Below are positions 17,529 through 27,506 of a stretch of DNA of 64,000 nt, one piece after another. The first letter of the stretch is position 1. Each line of letters opens with the position of its first letter. Under the pieces are notes generated by a model that saw only the letters and a program-made list of their open reading frames with translations, did no database searches and was not told the DNA's origin. The position numbers were made by a program, and so were the translations under genes. The DNA lies in contig NZ_JAGIPG010000002.1 in assembly GCF_017877055.1 (NCBI RefSeq), positions 1,426,001-1,490,000 of the forward strand, read 5' to 3'. This DNA comes from Neorhizobium galegae. GTDB taxonomy: Bacteria > Pseudomonadota > Alphaproteobacteria > Rhizobiales > Rhizobiaceae.

Positions 17529-18719
17529 TCAGTCGTTGGCGGTGACCTTGACGCCGAGGACCTTCGGCAGCGTATTCGGCGCGCCCATCGCGGCGCCTAC
17601 GATCATCGGGAAGGGGACGGCATCGGCCGGTTCCGCAGTGATCGTCAAGCTGCCGGGCTTGTCGAGATAGGTGTTGACCGCGGCGCTCACCATGTTTTGC
17701 AGTTCCGGCACATTGTACTGCGCCAGCATCATCGGCGTCATGCCCTTCAGCATCTGCGCCATGGCTTCGCCCGTGGTGCCCTGGCTCTTTCCGGCGTAGT
17801 CGAGCGCCTTCTTGGTGATGCCGGCGTCCTCGAAGCGGATCTCGGCGCTGTTGAAGGTCAGGCGCTGCATCAGGCCGAGCATCGCAAGGCCGGCGGCCTG
17901 CTGGGCCTCTTCCTTGTTCGGATTGGCTTCCATCGCCTTGGCCGTTTCGTTCGCCGACTTGATGAAGTCGAGCGTGTAGCCGGACATGCTGAAGGCGAGG
18001 TTGAGGCGGCCGACCTTGGCGAAATCCAGCGCGTATTCGTCGATATCGAGCGTGCCGTCCTTGAGGGTCCAGGCGCCGGACATGGCGACCTTGCCGTCAA
18101 GCGAGGTGATGCCGAGCTGCTTAAGCGTGTCCTTGGCCTGCGCGTCCTCGACGAGGCTGAGGTCGCTCTTGATGCCGTTGACCTGGAGGTCGAAGCCGAC
18201 GGAGGAATTGTCGTCTGCGACCTCGGTGGTGACGTTCGCCTCGTCGACCGTGAAGGCCGGCTTGCCGTCAACGGTGGCCGCTATCTTTCCGACATGGGCT
18301 TCGTCGTAGAGCAGGATCGCATCGAGGCCGTCGCCGGTCGCCTTGGCCGGCACGGTGAGGCCGCTAATCGAGATATCGGAGGCGGTAAAGGTGGTCTTGT
18401 CCTCCGCAACGTTGATATTGTCGAATGTGACTTTCTCGACCGTGTAGCCGCCGTTATCCTCTTCGACGCCCTCGAACTTGACGGTGCCGAGCGGCAGGCT
18501 CTGCTTGCCGGCTTCGACCACCAGTTTGGCATTGGTGAGTGTCACGTCCGAACCGCTGACGGTAGTCTTTTCCGCCGAGAAGCCGGCGGCGCCCTGGATC
18601 GCGAGCACGTTGTTGATCTTGGCGACAAGATCATTGCCGTCGAGCGCAAAGGCCGGGCCGGCGAAAGTCGAAAGCGCTGCGCCGGCGAGCAGAAGCCGGG
18701 CCTTGGTGGAATATTGCAT
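17529..18719 (-). CDS. Exported protein of unknown function, DUF945-like
   Basis: A 396-residue protein with a signal peptide (TKARLLLAGAALSTFAGPAFA) and a mature region rich in alternating beta strands (SGSDVTLTNAKLVVEAG, TFTASDISISGLTVPA). The C-terminal part reads LDKPGSLTITAEPADAVPFPMIV, which recalls proteins that carry AsmA/DUF945-like repeats. Function is unknown. ATG 18719 (MQYSTKAR) is the likely start, with GGAGGAAAT directly upstream. It converges on the DUF1236 gene. Confidence 0.7.
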   Translation of the reverse strand: MQYSTKARLLLAGAALSTFAGPAFALDGNDLVAKINNVLAIQGAAGFSAEKTTVSGSDVTLTNAKLVVEAGKQSLPLGTVKFEGVEEDNGGYTVEKVTFDNINVAEDKTTFTASDISISGLTVPAKATGDGLDAILLYDEAHVGKIAATVDGKPAFTVDEANVTTEVADDNSSVGFDLQVNGIKSDLSLVEDAQAKDTLKQLGITSLDGKVAMSGAWTLKDGTLDIDEYALDFAKVGRLNLAFSMSGYTLDFIKSANETAKAMEANPNKEEAQQAAGLAMLGLMQRLTFNSAEIRFEDAGITKKALDYAGKSQGTTGEAMAQMLKGMTPMMLAQYNVPELQNMVSAAVNTYLDKPGSLTITAEPADAVPFPMIVGAAMGAPNTLPKVLGVKVTAND

Positions 18720-18976
18720 CGGATTTCCTCCTGGCGGGCAGTGGTCCGGCCCGCGATCGTTTAGGGTTTGTCGATAGTTCGGTCTGCTTGTTCGCGGCAC
18801 CTTATAGGCAAGCCGGGTAAAAGGTTTATGGCTGTGTTCCACATTCCTTTCGTCAAAATTGCGGCTGACGAATCAGGGTAAATCAAACACTGATTTCAGC
18901 TTGGGAAAAGCCTTCATCCACAGGCTGTCGCCGGTACTTTCTTGCCGAGAATCGGGCTTTCCGCTAGTCAAGGCCC

Positions 18977-21259
18977 ATGGGAAAAAATCTGACACCACCC
19001 GGCGGCGACGGCGGCGACAATATCCTGCCGGTCGATCTGAAAGCAGCGCTCGAAGAGCGTTACCTCGCCTATGCGCTTTCCACCATCATGCACCGCGCGC
19101 TGCCGGACGTGCGCGACGGCCTGAAACCCGTCCACCGCCGCATCGTCTACGCGATGAGCGAGATGGGCCTGCGCCCCAACGCCGCTTTCCGCAAGTGCGC
19201 CAAGATCGTCGGCGAGGTGATGGGTAACTTCCACCCGCACGGTGACCAGTCGATCTACGATGCGCTGGCACGCCTTGCGCAGGATTTCTCGCAGCGTTAT
19301 CCGCTCGTCAACGGCCAGGGCAATTTCGGCAATATCGACGGCGATAGCCCGGCGGCGATGCGTTACACCGAATCGAAGATGACGGCGGTTTCCGAACTGC
19401 TGCTCGAGGGCATCGACCAGGACGCGGTGGATTTCCGCGACACCTACGACGAATCGAATTCGGAACCGGTCGTATTGCCCGGCGCGTTCCCGAATCTGCT
19501 CGCCAACGGCACGTCGGGCATTGCGGTCGGCATGGCGACGTCGATCCCGCCGCACAATGTCCATGAACTCTGCGATGCCGCGCTGCACCTGATCAAGAAC
19601 CCGGCGGCGAGTGTCGAGGATCTGATGGCGGATCCGGCCGAGCCGGCCAAGGGTGGCATCGAAGGTCCGGATCTGCCGACCGGCGGCATCATCATCGACA
19701 GCCGAGAGTCGATCGTCGAGGCCTACAAGACCGGCCGCGGCGGTTTTCGCGTCCGCGCCCGCTGGATCATCGAGGATCTCGGCCGCGGCGGCTACCAGAT
19801 CGTCGTCACCGAAATCCCGTTCCAGGTGCAGAAGTCCAGGCTGATCGAAAAGATCGCCGAACTGCTACTTGCCCGCAAGCTGCCGCTTCTCGAAGACGTA
19901 CGCGACGAATCGGCTGAAGACGTTCGCGTCGTTCTGGTGCCGAAGAGCCGCACGGTCGATGCGACCCTGCTGATGGAATCGCTGTTCAAGCTTTCCGAGC
20001 TGGAAACCCGCCTGCCGCTCAACATGAACGTGCTCTCCATGGGCCGCGTGCCCAAGGTGATGGCGCTCAACGAAGTGCTGCTGGAATGGCTGGCGCATCG
20101 CCGCGACGTGCTGGTGCGCCGCTCGCGCTTCCGGCTGGCCGCGATCGACAGGCGCCTGGAAATCCTCGGCGGCCTCTTGATCGCCTACCTCAATATCGAC
20201 GAGGTGATCCGCATCATCCGCGAGGAGGACGAGCCGAAGCCTGTGATGATGGAGCGCTGGTCGCTCTCCGACATCCAGGTCGAGGCGATCCTCAATATGC
20301 GGCTTCGCGCCTTGCGCAAGCTGGAAGAAATCGAGATCCGCACCGAGCACGAGAACCTTACCAAGGAGAAGGCGGATATCGAGGCGCTGCTTGCCTCCGA
20401 GGACAAGCAGTGGCGGGTGATCGAGCACGAGATACAGGACGTCCGCAAGAATTTCGCCAAGGGCCGCGGCAAGCCCTATGCGCGCCTGACCACCTTCGCC
20501 GATGCGCCGGATGCCGATATCGACGCCATCAACCAGGCGATGATCGAAAAGGAACCGATCACCGTCGTCGTCTCGCAGAAGGGGTGGATCCGCGCGCTGA
20601 AGGGCCACATCTCGGATACCTCGACGCTCACCTTCAAGGAGGGCGACGGGCCGAAGATCGCCTTCACCGCGCAGACCACCGACAAGCTGCTGCTCGTCAC
20701 GACGGGCGGCAAGGTCTATACGCTCGGCGCCGACAAGCTGCCGGGCGGCCGCGGCCATGGCGAGCCGATCCGCATCATCGTTGACATGGAGAACGACCAG
20801 GACATCCTGACTGCCTTCGTCCACGATCCGCAGCGCAAGCTGATCCTCGCGTCGACTGCGGGCAACGGTTTTGTAGTGGCCGAAAGCGAGATGATCGCCA
20901 ATACCCGCAAGGGCAAGCAGATCATGAACGTCGCCATGCCCGACGAGGCGAAGCTGGTCGTGCCGGTCTCGGGGGATCACGTCGCCGTCGTCGGCGAGAA
21001 CCGCAAGCTGCTGGTCTTCCCGCTGACCCAATTGCCGGAAATGACCCGCGGCAAGGGCGTGCGCCTGCAGCGCTACAAGGACGGCGGCATTTCCGACATC
21101 CGCTGCTTCACCATGGCCGACGGCCTTTCCTGGGAAGACAGCGCCGGCCGTTCGTTCACCCGCAACAAGGACGAACTGCTGGAATGGATCGCCGACCGTG
21201 CCACCGCCGGCCGCGCCGTTCCGAAGGGCTTTCCGCGAAGCGGGAAGTTTGCCGGGTAA
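18977..21259 (+). CDS. parC: DNA topoisomerase IV subunit A
   Basis: A 760-residue type IIA topoisomerase subunit that decatenates daughter chromosomes together with ParE. Seen are the breakage-reunion domain start ([40 protein letters not shown]), the region [20 protein letters not shown] that corresponds to the quinolone-resistance region, and the active-site Tyr in [10 protein letters not shown]. The C-terminal beta-pinwheel is short, with degenerate repeats such as [10 protein letters not shown]. That, and the absence of a canonical GyrA box, supports ParC over GyrA. The stop codon abuts the end of the convergent transporter gene. Confidence 0.93.
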   Translation: MGKNLTPPGGDGGDNILPVDLKAALEERYLAYALSTIMHRALPDVRDGLKPVHRRIVYAMSEMGLRPNAAFRKCAKIVGEVMGNFHPHGDQSIYDALARLAQDFSQRYPLVNGQGNFGNIDGDSPAAMRYTESKMTAVSELLLEGIDQDAVDFRDTYDESNSEPVVLPGAFPNLLANGTSGIAVGMATSIPPHNVHELCDAALHLIKNPAASVEDLMADPAEPAKGGIEGPDLPTGGIIIDSRESIVEAYKTGRGGFRVRARWIIEDLGRGGYQIVVTEIPFQVQKSRLIEKIAELLLARKLPLLEDVRDESAEDVRVVLVPKSRTVDATLLMESLFKLSELETRLPLNMNVLSMGRVPKVMALNEVLLEWLAHRRDVLVRRSRFRLAAIDRRLEILGGLLIAYLNIDEVIRIIREEDEPKPVMMERWSLSDIQVEAILNMRLRALRKLEEIEIRTEHENLTKEKADIEALLASEDKQWRVIEHEIQDVRKNFAKGRGKPYARLTTFADAPDADIDAINQAMIEKEPITVVVSQKGWIRALKGHISDTSTLTFKEGDGPKIAFTAQTTDKLLLVTTGGKVYTLGADKLPGGRGHGEPIRIIVDMENDQDILTAFVHDPQRKLILASTAGNGFVVAESEMIANTRKGKQIMNVAMPDEAKLVVPVSGDHVAVVGENRKLLVFPLTQLPEMTRGKGVRLQRYKDGGISDIRCFTMADGLSWEDSAGRSFTRNKDELLEWIADRATAGRAVPKGFPRSGKFAG

Positions 21260-22165
21260 TCAGGGACTGATAGGGGGCGTCGCGAGATAGTCGCGGCGCG
21301 CAACCCGCCGCATCTGCCATGCGGAATAACCGATCAGCGCCAGCACGAGGATCGAGCCGCCGAGAAGGGTGCGGGCGGAGGGGATTTCGGAAAAGATCAG
21401 CCAGACCCAGATCGGTGCGAGGATGGTTTCGAGCAGGTAGAACATGCCGACTTCGGGGCCGGAGAGATATTTAGGGCCGGTTGCCAGGCACCAGAAGGCG
21501 AGCGGCATCATGATCGCGCCGTCGAACAGAACCCAGACGGGGTCCGCGACTGAAAAGCCGCCCGTACCGGCCAGCGAAGATGCGCCGACCAGGGAAAGTC
21601 CGATCGTTGCAGGGATGATGGTCGCGACCAGCGGCACGAAACCCATGTCGATGCGGGCCGTCCGGCTGAGCGTGATCGCCAGCGCCAGAAGCAGCGAGGC
21701 GGTTGCCGCCAAGACGTCCCCGAAGATGTGCCCGCCGGCAAGGCCACCCGAGACGATCAGGCCGACGCCCGCAAACATCACCAGCATGGTGACGAGCGTC
21801 GAGGGTGAGGGCCGTTCTTTCAGGACCAGCCAGCCTAGAAGGGCGGCATACATGGGTGTGAAGGCGACGATGAACACGACATTGGCGGTTGCCGTGTTGA
21901 AGACTGCGCCGAGGAAGGCGATCGTCGAAATGCCGTAACAGAAGCCTGCGGCAAGGCCCGCCTTGCCGGGGATCAGCACCGGGCGGCTGGTGCCGAAGCG
22001 GCGGACGAGCAGCCACAGCACGATGGCGGCGACAAAGGTCGCCGTGCTCCGTACCGCCACCGTCGACCACATCTCGCCATGCCCGAGACGCACGAGCGGC
22101 ACGTCGAAGGAGAGCGCAAGCCCGCCGATTGCGGTGAGCACGAGGCCCTTTTTATGATCGTTCAT
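21260..22165 (-). CDS. EamA/DMT family transporter
   Basis: A 301-residue protein with about ten transmembrane helices in two EamA repeats (PF00892). The first begins GLVLTAIGGLALSFDVPLVRLG and the second GDVLAATASLLLALAITLSRTA, with the end-of-repeat pattern MFYLLETILAPIWVWLIFSEIPSARTLLGG. Such proteins export metabolites or drugs; the substrate cannot be told. Its stop codon directly touches that of parC, with no intergenic bases. It is followed on the same strand, upstream, by bpt with a 10-bp gap. Confidence 0.85.
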   Translation of the reverse strand: MNDHKKGLVLTAIGGLALSFDVPLVRLGHGEMWSTVAVRSTATFVAAIVLWLLVRRFGTSRPVLIPGKAGLAAGFCYGISTIAFLGAVFNTATANVVFIVAFTPMYAALLGWLVLKERPSPSTLVTMLVMFAGVGLIVSGGLAGGHIFGDVLAATASLLLALAITLSRTARIDMGFVPLVATIIPATIGLSLVGASSLAGTGGFSVADPVWVLFDGAIMMPLAFWCLATGPKYLSGPEVGMFYLLETILAPIWVWLIFSEIPSARTLLGGSILVLALIGYSAWQMRRVARRDYLATPPISP

Positions 22166-22175
22166 GGGGATGATT

Positions 22176-22937
22176 TCAGATGTCCGTGGTGGGATCGAAG
22201 ATTTCCCAGCCGCGCGGCGTCAGGTGTTCCTGGGGCAGGAAGCGGGTCTTGTAGCCCATCTTCGCCGAACCCTTCACCCAATAACCGAGATAGACATGCG
22301 GCAGGCCGAGCGTTCTGGTGCGGGCGATGTGGTCGAGTATCATGAACGTGCCGAGCGAGCGCTTTTCATACTCGGGATTGAAGAAGGAATAGACCATCGA
22401 AAGGCCGTCGCTCATCATGTCGGTGAGCGCGACGGCAAGCAGTTCGCCCTTCGGCTCGGCGCTGATGCCGGAGCCAGGCTCGCGGCGGCGGTACTCGATG
22501 ATCCGGGTGTTGACATGCGTGTCCTCGACCATGATCGCATAGTCGAGCGCCGACATGTCCGACATGCCGCCCCGCTGATGGCGGTCATCGAGATAGCGGC
22601 GGAAGAGCGAGAACTGTTCGGTCGAGGGCTGCGCGGGGTAGACCGTGGCGATCACGTCGCGATTGGTGGCGAGAACCCGTTTCATCGAGCGCACGGGTTC
22701 GAATTCGTGAGCGAGGATGCGCACGGAAATGCACGCACGGCATGATTCGCAGGCCGGCCGATAGGCGATGTTCTGCGAACGGCGGAAACCGCCCTGGGTC
22801 AGTAGGTCGTTCATCTCGGCGGCGCGAGAGCCTACCAGGTGAGTGAAGACCTTTCGCTCCATTTCACCCGAGAGATAGGGACAAACTGCCGGGGCCGTCA
22901 GGTAGAACTGCGGTGAGGGCGTTGCCTGGGTGTTCAT
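22176..22937 (-). CDS. bpt: Aspartate/glutamate leucyltransferase
   Basis: A 253-residue aminoacyl-tRNA-protein transferase that adds Leu to proteins starting with Asp or Glu, marking them for the ClpAP N-degron pathway. The N-terminal CPYL motif and the [13 protein letters not shown] cysteine region match the ATE N-domain, and [37 protein letters not shown] matches the GNAT-like C-domain of the Bpt type. Length is normal for the family. It lies close to the EamA gene and may be co-transcribed with it. Confidence 0.9.
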   Translation of the reverse strand: MNTQATPSPQFYLTAPAVCPYLSGEMERKVFTHLVGSRAAEMNDLLTQGGFRRSQNIAYRPACESCRACISVRILAHEFEPVRSMKRVLATNRDVIATVYPAQPSTEQFSLFRRYLDDRHQRGGMSDMSALDYAIMVEDTHVNTRIIEYRRREPGSGISAEPKGELLAVALTDMMSDGLSMVYSFFNPEYEKRSLGTFMILDHIARTRTLGLPHVYLGYWVKGSAKMGYKTRFLPQEHLTPRGWEIFDPTTDI

Positions 22938-23064
22938 TGCGTCGTGGCAGTCCGGTCTCTATGATCGTAAATGTCATACCATGGCGCATAAAAGCAAAAC
23001 GTCAACCACATGCTGCGACGCTCAGCCGGCTTGCACCATAAACTTTTGGCCAGTAGCGTGATCG

Positions 23065-23523
23065 TTACGAGGTGCGCACGACGATCGTGCCGAGCAACAG
23101 GTCGTGCACGAGGCGCGAACGCTCGATGAACAAACCTGCGAGCAGGATGAGCGGCGTCAGCACCGAATTGATGATCCAGAAAATCACCGTATGGGCCATG
23201 GCGGTCAGGAAATCCATCCGCCGGCCGTCGAGCCGCACCATGGCGAGCCCCATGGCGCGCATGCCGGGCGAGGCCTGGGCCGTGCCGCCGAGCGTCATCC
23301 CGAAATAGAGAAGCGCGACGATCACGAACAGGACCGGATAGAGCATGAAGCCGAGGCCGAGCGTGATGATGCCGAGGAAGAACACGACAACCGCAGCCGG
23401 AATGCACAGCAAGAGCACGATCACATAGTCGATGATGAAGGCGAACACCCGGCGCGAAAGAACGCCGCTATAGGCGCGCCAATCGTCCGGTGCGGCATAG
23501 GTCGGGTTCGGGTCGAGGCTCAT
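23065..23523 (-). CDS. RDD family membrane protein
   Basis: A 152-residue protein with three or four hydrophobic helices and the RDD pattern: R in SRRVFAFIIDYVIVLLL near residue 24 with D at the helix end, GMTLGGTAQASPGMRAMGL in the loop, and DLLLGTIVVRTS at the end. RDD proteins are membrane proteins of uncertain transport function, some linked to sodium/proton exchange. ATG 23523 has AGGAG upstream. It is transcribed in the same direction as hemB, 60 bp away. Confidence 0.85.
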   Translation of the reverse strand: MSLDPNPTYAAPDDWRAYSGVLSRRVFAFIIDYVIVLLLCIPAAVVVFFLGIITLGLGFMLYPVLFVIVALLYFGMTLGGTAQASPGMRAMGLAMVRLDGRRMDFLTAMAHTVIFWIINSVLTPLILLAGLFIERSRLVHDLLLGTIVVRTS

Positions 23524-23585
23524 CGTTTCAACATCTCCTGTTTCTCGCACATTGATATGGGAAGAAACCGCCTCTGCAACAAGAC

Positions 23586-24599
23586 TTATCCGTTTTTCGC
23601 CAGCTTCTTCGCTACGTCCATCGCAAAATAGGAAAGAATGCCGTCACAGCCGGCGCGTTTGAAACAGAGCAGCGTCTCCATCATGATCCGGTCGCCGTCG
23701 ATCCAGCCGTTCATCGCCGCCGCCTTGATCTGGGTGTATTCCCCGGAAACCTGGTAGGCGAAGACGGGCAGGCCGAACGCTTCCTTGATGCGCCAGCAGA
23801 TGTCGAGATAGGCGATGCCGGGCTTGACCATCAGCATGTCGGCGCCTTCCTCGACGTCGAGAGCCGCGTCGCGGAGAGCTTCGGTGCCGTTGGCCGGCGA
23901 GATGTAATAGCTGTTCTTGTCGCCCTTCAACAGGCCGCTGGTGTTGATCGCCTCGCGATAAGGGCCGTAGAAGCCGGACGAAAATTTTGTCGCATAGGAC
24001 ATGATGCCGACATCCTGGTGGCCGGCGGCGTCGAGCCCGCGGCGGATGGCGCCGATACGACCGTCCATCATTTCCGACGGCGCGATGATGTCGGCGCCGG
24101 CATCCGCCTGCATGACGGCGGCGCGGACGATCTGGTCGACCGTCTCGTCGTTGACGATGACGCCGTTCCGGAGGATCCCGTCATGGCCGTGGCTGGTGAA
24201 CGGATCGAGCGCCACGTCGGTGACGATGCCGATATTTGGCACCGCTTTCTTGAAAGCGGCAGTCGCCTGGTTGATCAGGTTGTTGGCGACCAGGCTGTTG
24301 GAGCCGGTCTCGTCGCGCAATTCCATCTCGATATCGGGGAAGGTGGCGATCGCCGGAATGCCGAGACCGGCGGCTTCCTTCACCGCCTCGACCGCCTTGT
24401 CGACGCTCATGCGGTTGACGCCGGGCATGGCGGCGATCGGATCGACGATGCCGGTGCCGGGAACGATGAAGATCGGCCAGATCAGGTCGTCCACCGTCAG
24501 CCGGTTCTCCTGTACCAGCCTGCGCGTCCAGTCGGCCTTGCGGTTGCGCCGCATGCGGCGGTGGCCGGTGATTTCGTCGACCAGATGCGTCCTGTCCAT
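23586..24599 (-). CDS. hemB: Delta-aminolevulinic acid dehydratase (porphobilinogen synthase)
   Basis: A 337-residue enzyme that joins two 5-aminolevulinate molecules into porphobilinogen in heme and corrinoid synthesis. The Schiff-base lysines are in MSYATKFSSGFYGPYREA and MLMVKPGIAYLDICWR, and the Mg-type site region is VALDPFTSHGHDG. The start ATG 24599 (MDRTHLVDEITGHRRMRR) matches the rhizobial N-terminus; an in-frame extension to 24650 is probably not used. Confidence 0.94.
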   Translation of the reverse strand: MDRTHLVDEITGHRRMRRNRKADWTRRLVQENRLTVDDLIWPIFIVPGTGIVDPIAAMPGVNRMSVDKAVEAVKEAAGLGIPAIATFPDIEMELRDETGSNSLVANNLINQATAAFKKAVPNIGIVTDVALDPFTSHGHDGILRNGVIVNDETVDQIVRAAVMQADAGADIIAPSEMMDGRIGAIRRGLDAAGHQDVGIMSYATKFSSGFYGPYREAINTSGLLKGDKNSYYISPANGTEALRDAALDVEEGADMLMVKPGIAYLDICWRIKEAFGLPVFAYQVSGEYTQIKAAAMNGWIDGDRIMMETLLCFKRAGCDGILSYFAMDVAKKLAKNG

Positions 24600-24692
24600 G
24601 GCAAAGTCTCCAACTTCTCTTCCCATGCGCGGGTCATTATCATGCAGCACGCCATTTGCGAATGGGAACGATCGCCGCAGCTGGGACCCGGA

Positions 24693-25073
24693 TTAGATCC
24701 AGAGATCGTTTTGAGCAGTACGGTCGCCGCCCTCGCTGCCGGTGTTCAAAACGCCGCGCGGCTCGATAACCATCATCTTCACTTCCTTTTCGGCGAACGG
24801 CTTGTGCTGCACGCCCTTCGGCACGACGAACATTTCGCCCGGGCCGACGTGAACGCTGCCATCGCGGAAGTCGATCCGCAACTGGCCTTCGATGACGATG
24901 AAGGCTTCATCCGTTTCCGGATGATCGTGCCAGATGAAATCGCCTTCGATACGGACGAGCTTGAACTGGTAGTCGTTCATTTCGGCGACGACGCGCTGCT
25001 GCCAGAGGTCGGGTATCCGTGCGAGCTTCTCGGCGAGGTTTATCGGCGTATGTGAAAAGTTCCGATCGGTCAT
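24693..25073 (-). CDS. Cupin domain-containing protein
   Basis: A 126-residue single-domain cupin. The two conserved boxes are visible: WHDHPETDEAFIVIEGQLRIDF (metal site residues H, H, E) at about residue 50, and VPKGVQHKPFA (second metal His) at about residue 85. Function is unknown; small cupins of this shape are isomerases, dioxygenases or binding proteins. It stands alone between hemB and a divergent small membrane protein gene. Confidence 0.82.
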   Translation of the reverse strand: MTDRNFSHTPINLAEKLARIPDLWQQRVVAEMNDYQFKLVRIEGDFIWHDHPETDEAFIVIEGQLRIDFRDGSVHVGPGEMFVVPKGVQHKPFAEKEVKMMVIEPRGVLNTGSEGGDRTAQNDLWI

Positions 25074-25191
25074 GCCTTCTCCTTTGATTTGGCGGCAAAC
25101 CCTATCAGGGCAACGCGCAAGGCTCTTGAACGATCGTGCAGACGACAGGCCGGTACTGGCGGTCGGCGACCGTGGCGGCTAGTGTAGCCCC

Positions 25192-25629
25192 ATGGAACCC
25201 GATTCACTCACGGTGCCGAAGCGCACGCTGACCGAAATTCTCTACGTCGTCTTCCTCAGGCTGGTCGCAGTCGCCTGTTTCTGGTTCGGCCTGCAATATT
25301 GGGCGATGCTGGTCGGCTATTCGCTGAAGGGCCTGGCCCGCTTCGATCTGTTGTCACTTCCCTGGAAGGTGGCGGCGTCTTCGCTTGCCGTGCTGTTTCC
25401 GGTCGCCTCGCTCGGCCTCTGGCTCACCGTGTCCTGGGGGCCTGTGCTCTGGGCGATTGCCGCAATCTCGCAGGTGTCGATGTATATCGTCTGGCCGGAG
25501 ATCTTCGGACACAACCGTCTCGTTCCCCTCATGCACGGCCTCGTCGCCGCGCTTTACGTCGTATTTCGGCTCTCCTTATGGATCGAGGCGCGCCGCAAGG
25601 CGGAGCGGGTAAGGATTGATTCACCCTGA
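25192..25629 (+). CDS. Small four-helix membrane protein (DUF6163-like)
   Basis: A 145-residue protein with four predicted transmembrane segments (about residues 18-45, 60-80, 82-102 and 108-128) and a positively charged C-terminus (EARRKAERVR). Proteins of this length precede the MarR regulator LdtR in rhizobial genomes as I recall, and the DUF6163 label is from memory. Function is unknown. It is transcribed toward ldtR, with an AT-rich gap of 231 bp. Confidence 0.65.
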   Translation: MEPDSLTVPKRTLTEILYVVFLRLVAVACFWFGLQYWAMLVGYSLKGLARFDLLSLPWKVAASSLAVLFPVASLGLWLTVSWGPVLWAIAAISQVSMYIVWPEIFGHNRLVPLMHGLVAALYVVFRLSLWIEARRKAERVRIDSP

Positions 25630-25860
25630 AATTAAAGCTTTGACGGCCGGATTTGACCGAGAATTCTCTGTTAAGTCATTGATTTATTTTAAATCTGCGT
25701 GGCGGCGTTTCCGGTCGGTGACGTGCCGAAGGAATTCAGCGGAACGCGTTAAGCGCTTGTTAAGCCTATGTTTTAAGTCGAATTTTATGCGTATTGGATA
25801 GTGTCTGTCTCAAGGCGGGAAGAAAACAAACACCGCCAAACAAAACAGGATGAGGCAGTC

Positions 25861-26379
25861 ATGATGAACACGAAACTGAAGCCGCAGGCGGCACCGGCAG
25901 TAGCAGATCCGCATGAAGAAACCATTCGCGCCCTCTACATGGAGTCGCTGCATCTGGTCGAACGCCTGCACCGCCGCCTTCTCGATGTGATCAAGGACGA
26001 GTTCGACCGCCAGGGTCGCGACGACGTCAACGCCGTCCAGGCGCTCCTGCTGTTCAACATCGGCAATTCGGAACTGACGGCCGGTGAACTGCGCTCCCGC
26101 GGTTATTACCTCGGCTCCAACGTCTCCTACAACGTCAAGAAGCTGGTCGATCTCGGCTTCATCAACCACCAGCGCTCGCGCATCGACCGCCGCTCGGTCC
26201 GCATCAGCCTGACGCCGGAAGGCCAGGAGATCGCCGAGGCCGTCGGCAAGCTCTACGAGCGCCATATCGGCTCGATCGAAAAGGTCGGCGGCATCGGCGA
26301 GGGCGAGTTCTCCCAGATGAACAAGTTGCTCCAGCGCCTCGACCGCTTCTGGAACGACCAGATCCTTTACCGCCTTTAA
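25861..26379 (+). CDS. ldtR: MarR family transcriptional regulator LdtR
   Basis: A 172-residue winged-helix regulator. The HTH reads LTAGELRSRGYYLGSNVSYNVKKLVDLGFINHQRS (about residues 75-110), with the wing RIDRRSVRISLTPEGQEIAE. In Liberibacter asiaticus and Sinorhizobium meliloti this gene is known as ldtR and controls the L,D-transpeptidase gene ldtP, binding small phenolic ligands. ATG 25861 is preferred to the frame opening at 25801, because GAGG lies a few bases upstream. Here the usual ldtR-ldtP adjacency is interrupted by two small minus-strand genes. Confidence 0.82.
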   Translation: MMNTKLKPQAAPAVADPHEETIRALYMESLHLVERLHRRLLDVIKDEFDRQGRDDVNAVQALLLFNIGNSELTAGELRSRGYYLGSNVSYNVKKLVDLGFINHQRSRIDRRSVRISLTPEGQEIAEAVGKLYERHIGSIEKVGGIGEGEFSQMNKLLQRLDRFWNDQILYRL

Positions 26380-26425
26380 TCCACCGGGGGCTTGCGAAAC
26401 ACTCCATTACCTCCAGTCATGCGGT

Positions 26426-26494
26426 GCTACGCAAAAGCGTAACGGGACGTCGGAAGACGTGCCGTTACGCTTGTTTGCGTGCCGGTTGCGTAGC
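26426..26494. other. Strong nested hairpin, possible terminator or structured element
   Basis: An outer 9-bp stem (GCTACGCAA / TTGCGTAGC) encloses an 11-bp stem (AAGCGTAACGG / CCGTTACGCTT), which encloses a 5-bp stem capped by GGAA (ACGTC-GGAA-GACGT). It lies between the ends of ldtR and the convergent small gene at 26514. No T-run follows on either strand, so a plain intrinsic terminator is not certain. Confidence 0.6.
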
Positions 26495-26513
26495 GCTTCT
26501 GGCGGATACGGCC

Positions 26514-26750
26514 CTATCGCTGGGCCAGCAGGGCGCGGCCGGCGTTTCTGATGGTGAGTGCCGAGTCCGCCATCTGCGCAATCAAGCCGGCGGTCATCGC
26601 TGCGGCGAGTGTCTCTGTATAGTCTTCGCCCTGCAGACCGTGCTTTTTGCAGTAATTCTGGACGGCTCCTCGTGTGGAGGTCGGCGAGACGCCAAATTTG
26701 TTGTTCTGGAAAGCATTGACAATAATTTGGTACTTTTCGTCCAGGGTCAC
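26514..26750 (-). CDS. Hypothetical protein, unknown
   Basis: A 78-residue product from GTG 26750, which has GGAGAG 5 bases upstream; the longer TTG frame from 26813 lacks such a site. The protein (MTLDEKYQIIVNAFQNNKFG... AAAMTAGLIAQMADSALTIRNAGRALLAQR) appears alpha-helical, with a central basic segment RGAVQNYCKKHGLQGEDYTET. I recognise no family. Its position between ldtR and ldtP is not expected in rhizobia, so it looks like a local insertion. Confidence 0.5.
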   Translation of the reverse strand: MTLDEKYQIIVNAFQNNKFGVSPTSTRGAVQNYCKKHGLQGEDYTETLAAAMTAGLIAQMADSALTIRNAGRALLAQR

Positions 26751-26872
26751 GGTAGCTCTCCAATGGGTGATGTACGGGGTGCGTACCAGTATGGAGCCCG
26801 GGTAGATAGACAAATTCTGCCATGAGCGTCGGAAATACGTTCCGATACGTCCGTTTGCGCCGGGATATCTGC

Positions 26873-27094
26873 CTATAACGTCGCCGCCACAACCCGGCGA
26901 ATTTCAGTTGTCATGCCCGCAAACATCGAGGAGAGGTCGAGCCAGCCGTCAGGTCTGCGGCCTGTCACCTTTTCGGGCCACCCGCAGACGCCGTCCTGTT
27001 CGACATAGCCGACGCATTGCGGTGCGGTCTCATCGCGAAAATGCAGGACGACCAGCTTTCCAGGCTCAAGCGCTTCGATCGGGTACCAGTTCAA
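26873..27094 (-). CDS. Hypothetical small protein, unknown
   Basis: A 73-residue product from TTG 27094 with a GAGG site about 11 bases upstream. The text NWYPIEALEPGKLVVLHFRDETAPQCVGYVEQDGVCGWPEKV resembles small beta-rich proteins found near phages and plasmids, but I cannot name a family. It belongs to the two-gene minus-strand insert between ldtR and ldtP. The start is uncertain. Confidence 0.45.
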   Translation of the reverse strand: MNWYPIEALEPGKLVVLHFRDETAPQCVGYVEQDGVCGWPEKVTGRRPDGWLDLSSMFAGMTTEIRRVVAATL

Positions 27095-27104
27095 ATCTCA
27101 AATT

Positions 27105-27118
27105 CCTCATTAATGAGG
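27105..27118. promoter_or_regulatory. Perfect 14-bp palindrome CCTCATTAATGAGG
   Basis: A perfect AT-centred palindrome just upstream of the 73-residue gene, overlapping its likely ribosome binding site. It could be an operator for the small gene or a hairpin. The position is right for autoregulation, but no protein partner is known. Confidence 0.4.
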
Positions 27119-27506
27119 GATAATTTTTAGCCAGTCCGCTTGCCCCAGGCTTACGGCTCTTGCGTTCGGTAAAGGGGCTGATGTCCAAGCGACTTGAGCG
27201 GTTTTTATCAAACGCGGATCTCGACCGACCATCTCGCACGTCCGGGATCGCTTGCGGTCCGCGGTGTGGCCTATATGCCGCGTGAAAAAATCACGTGCCA
27301 ACACGGCTTTGTGACGCGCAAGTACCTGACACGAATTGGCCATATTGCTATGGGACCGGCTGGATGCAACGGGCCGGCGGGAATTCGCGCTTTCATGACA
27401 TTGCGATGACGACGAACCCCTAAGCGGCTGCGCTAACTTTTTGCGCGTTCTTAACCATATCCCTGTAGGCGTCTCTGATGCTGCTCGGATGAGATGGGTA
27501 TAATTG
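27119..27506. other. Gap of 388 bases: ldtP upstream region
   Basis: No supported gene. The stretch should hold the ldtP promoter and LdtR sites, but I did not find a clear repeated LdtR box. A minus-strand open frame here is an antisense shadow. Confidence 0.4.
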
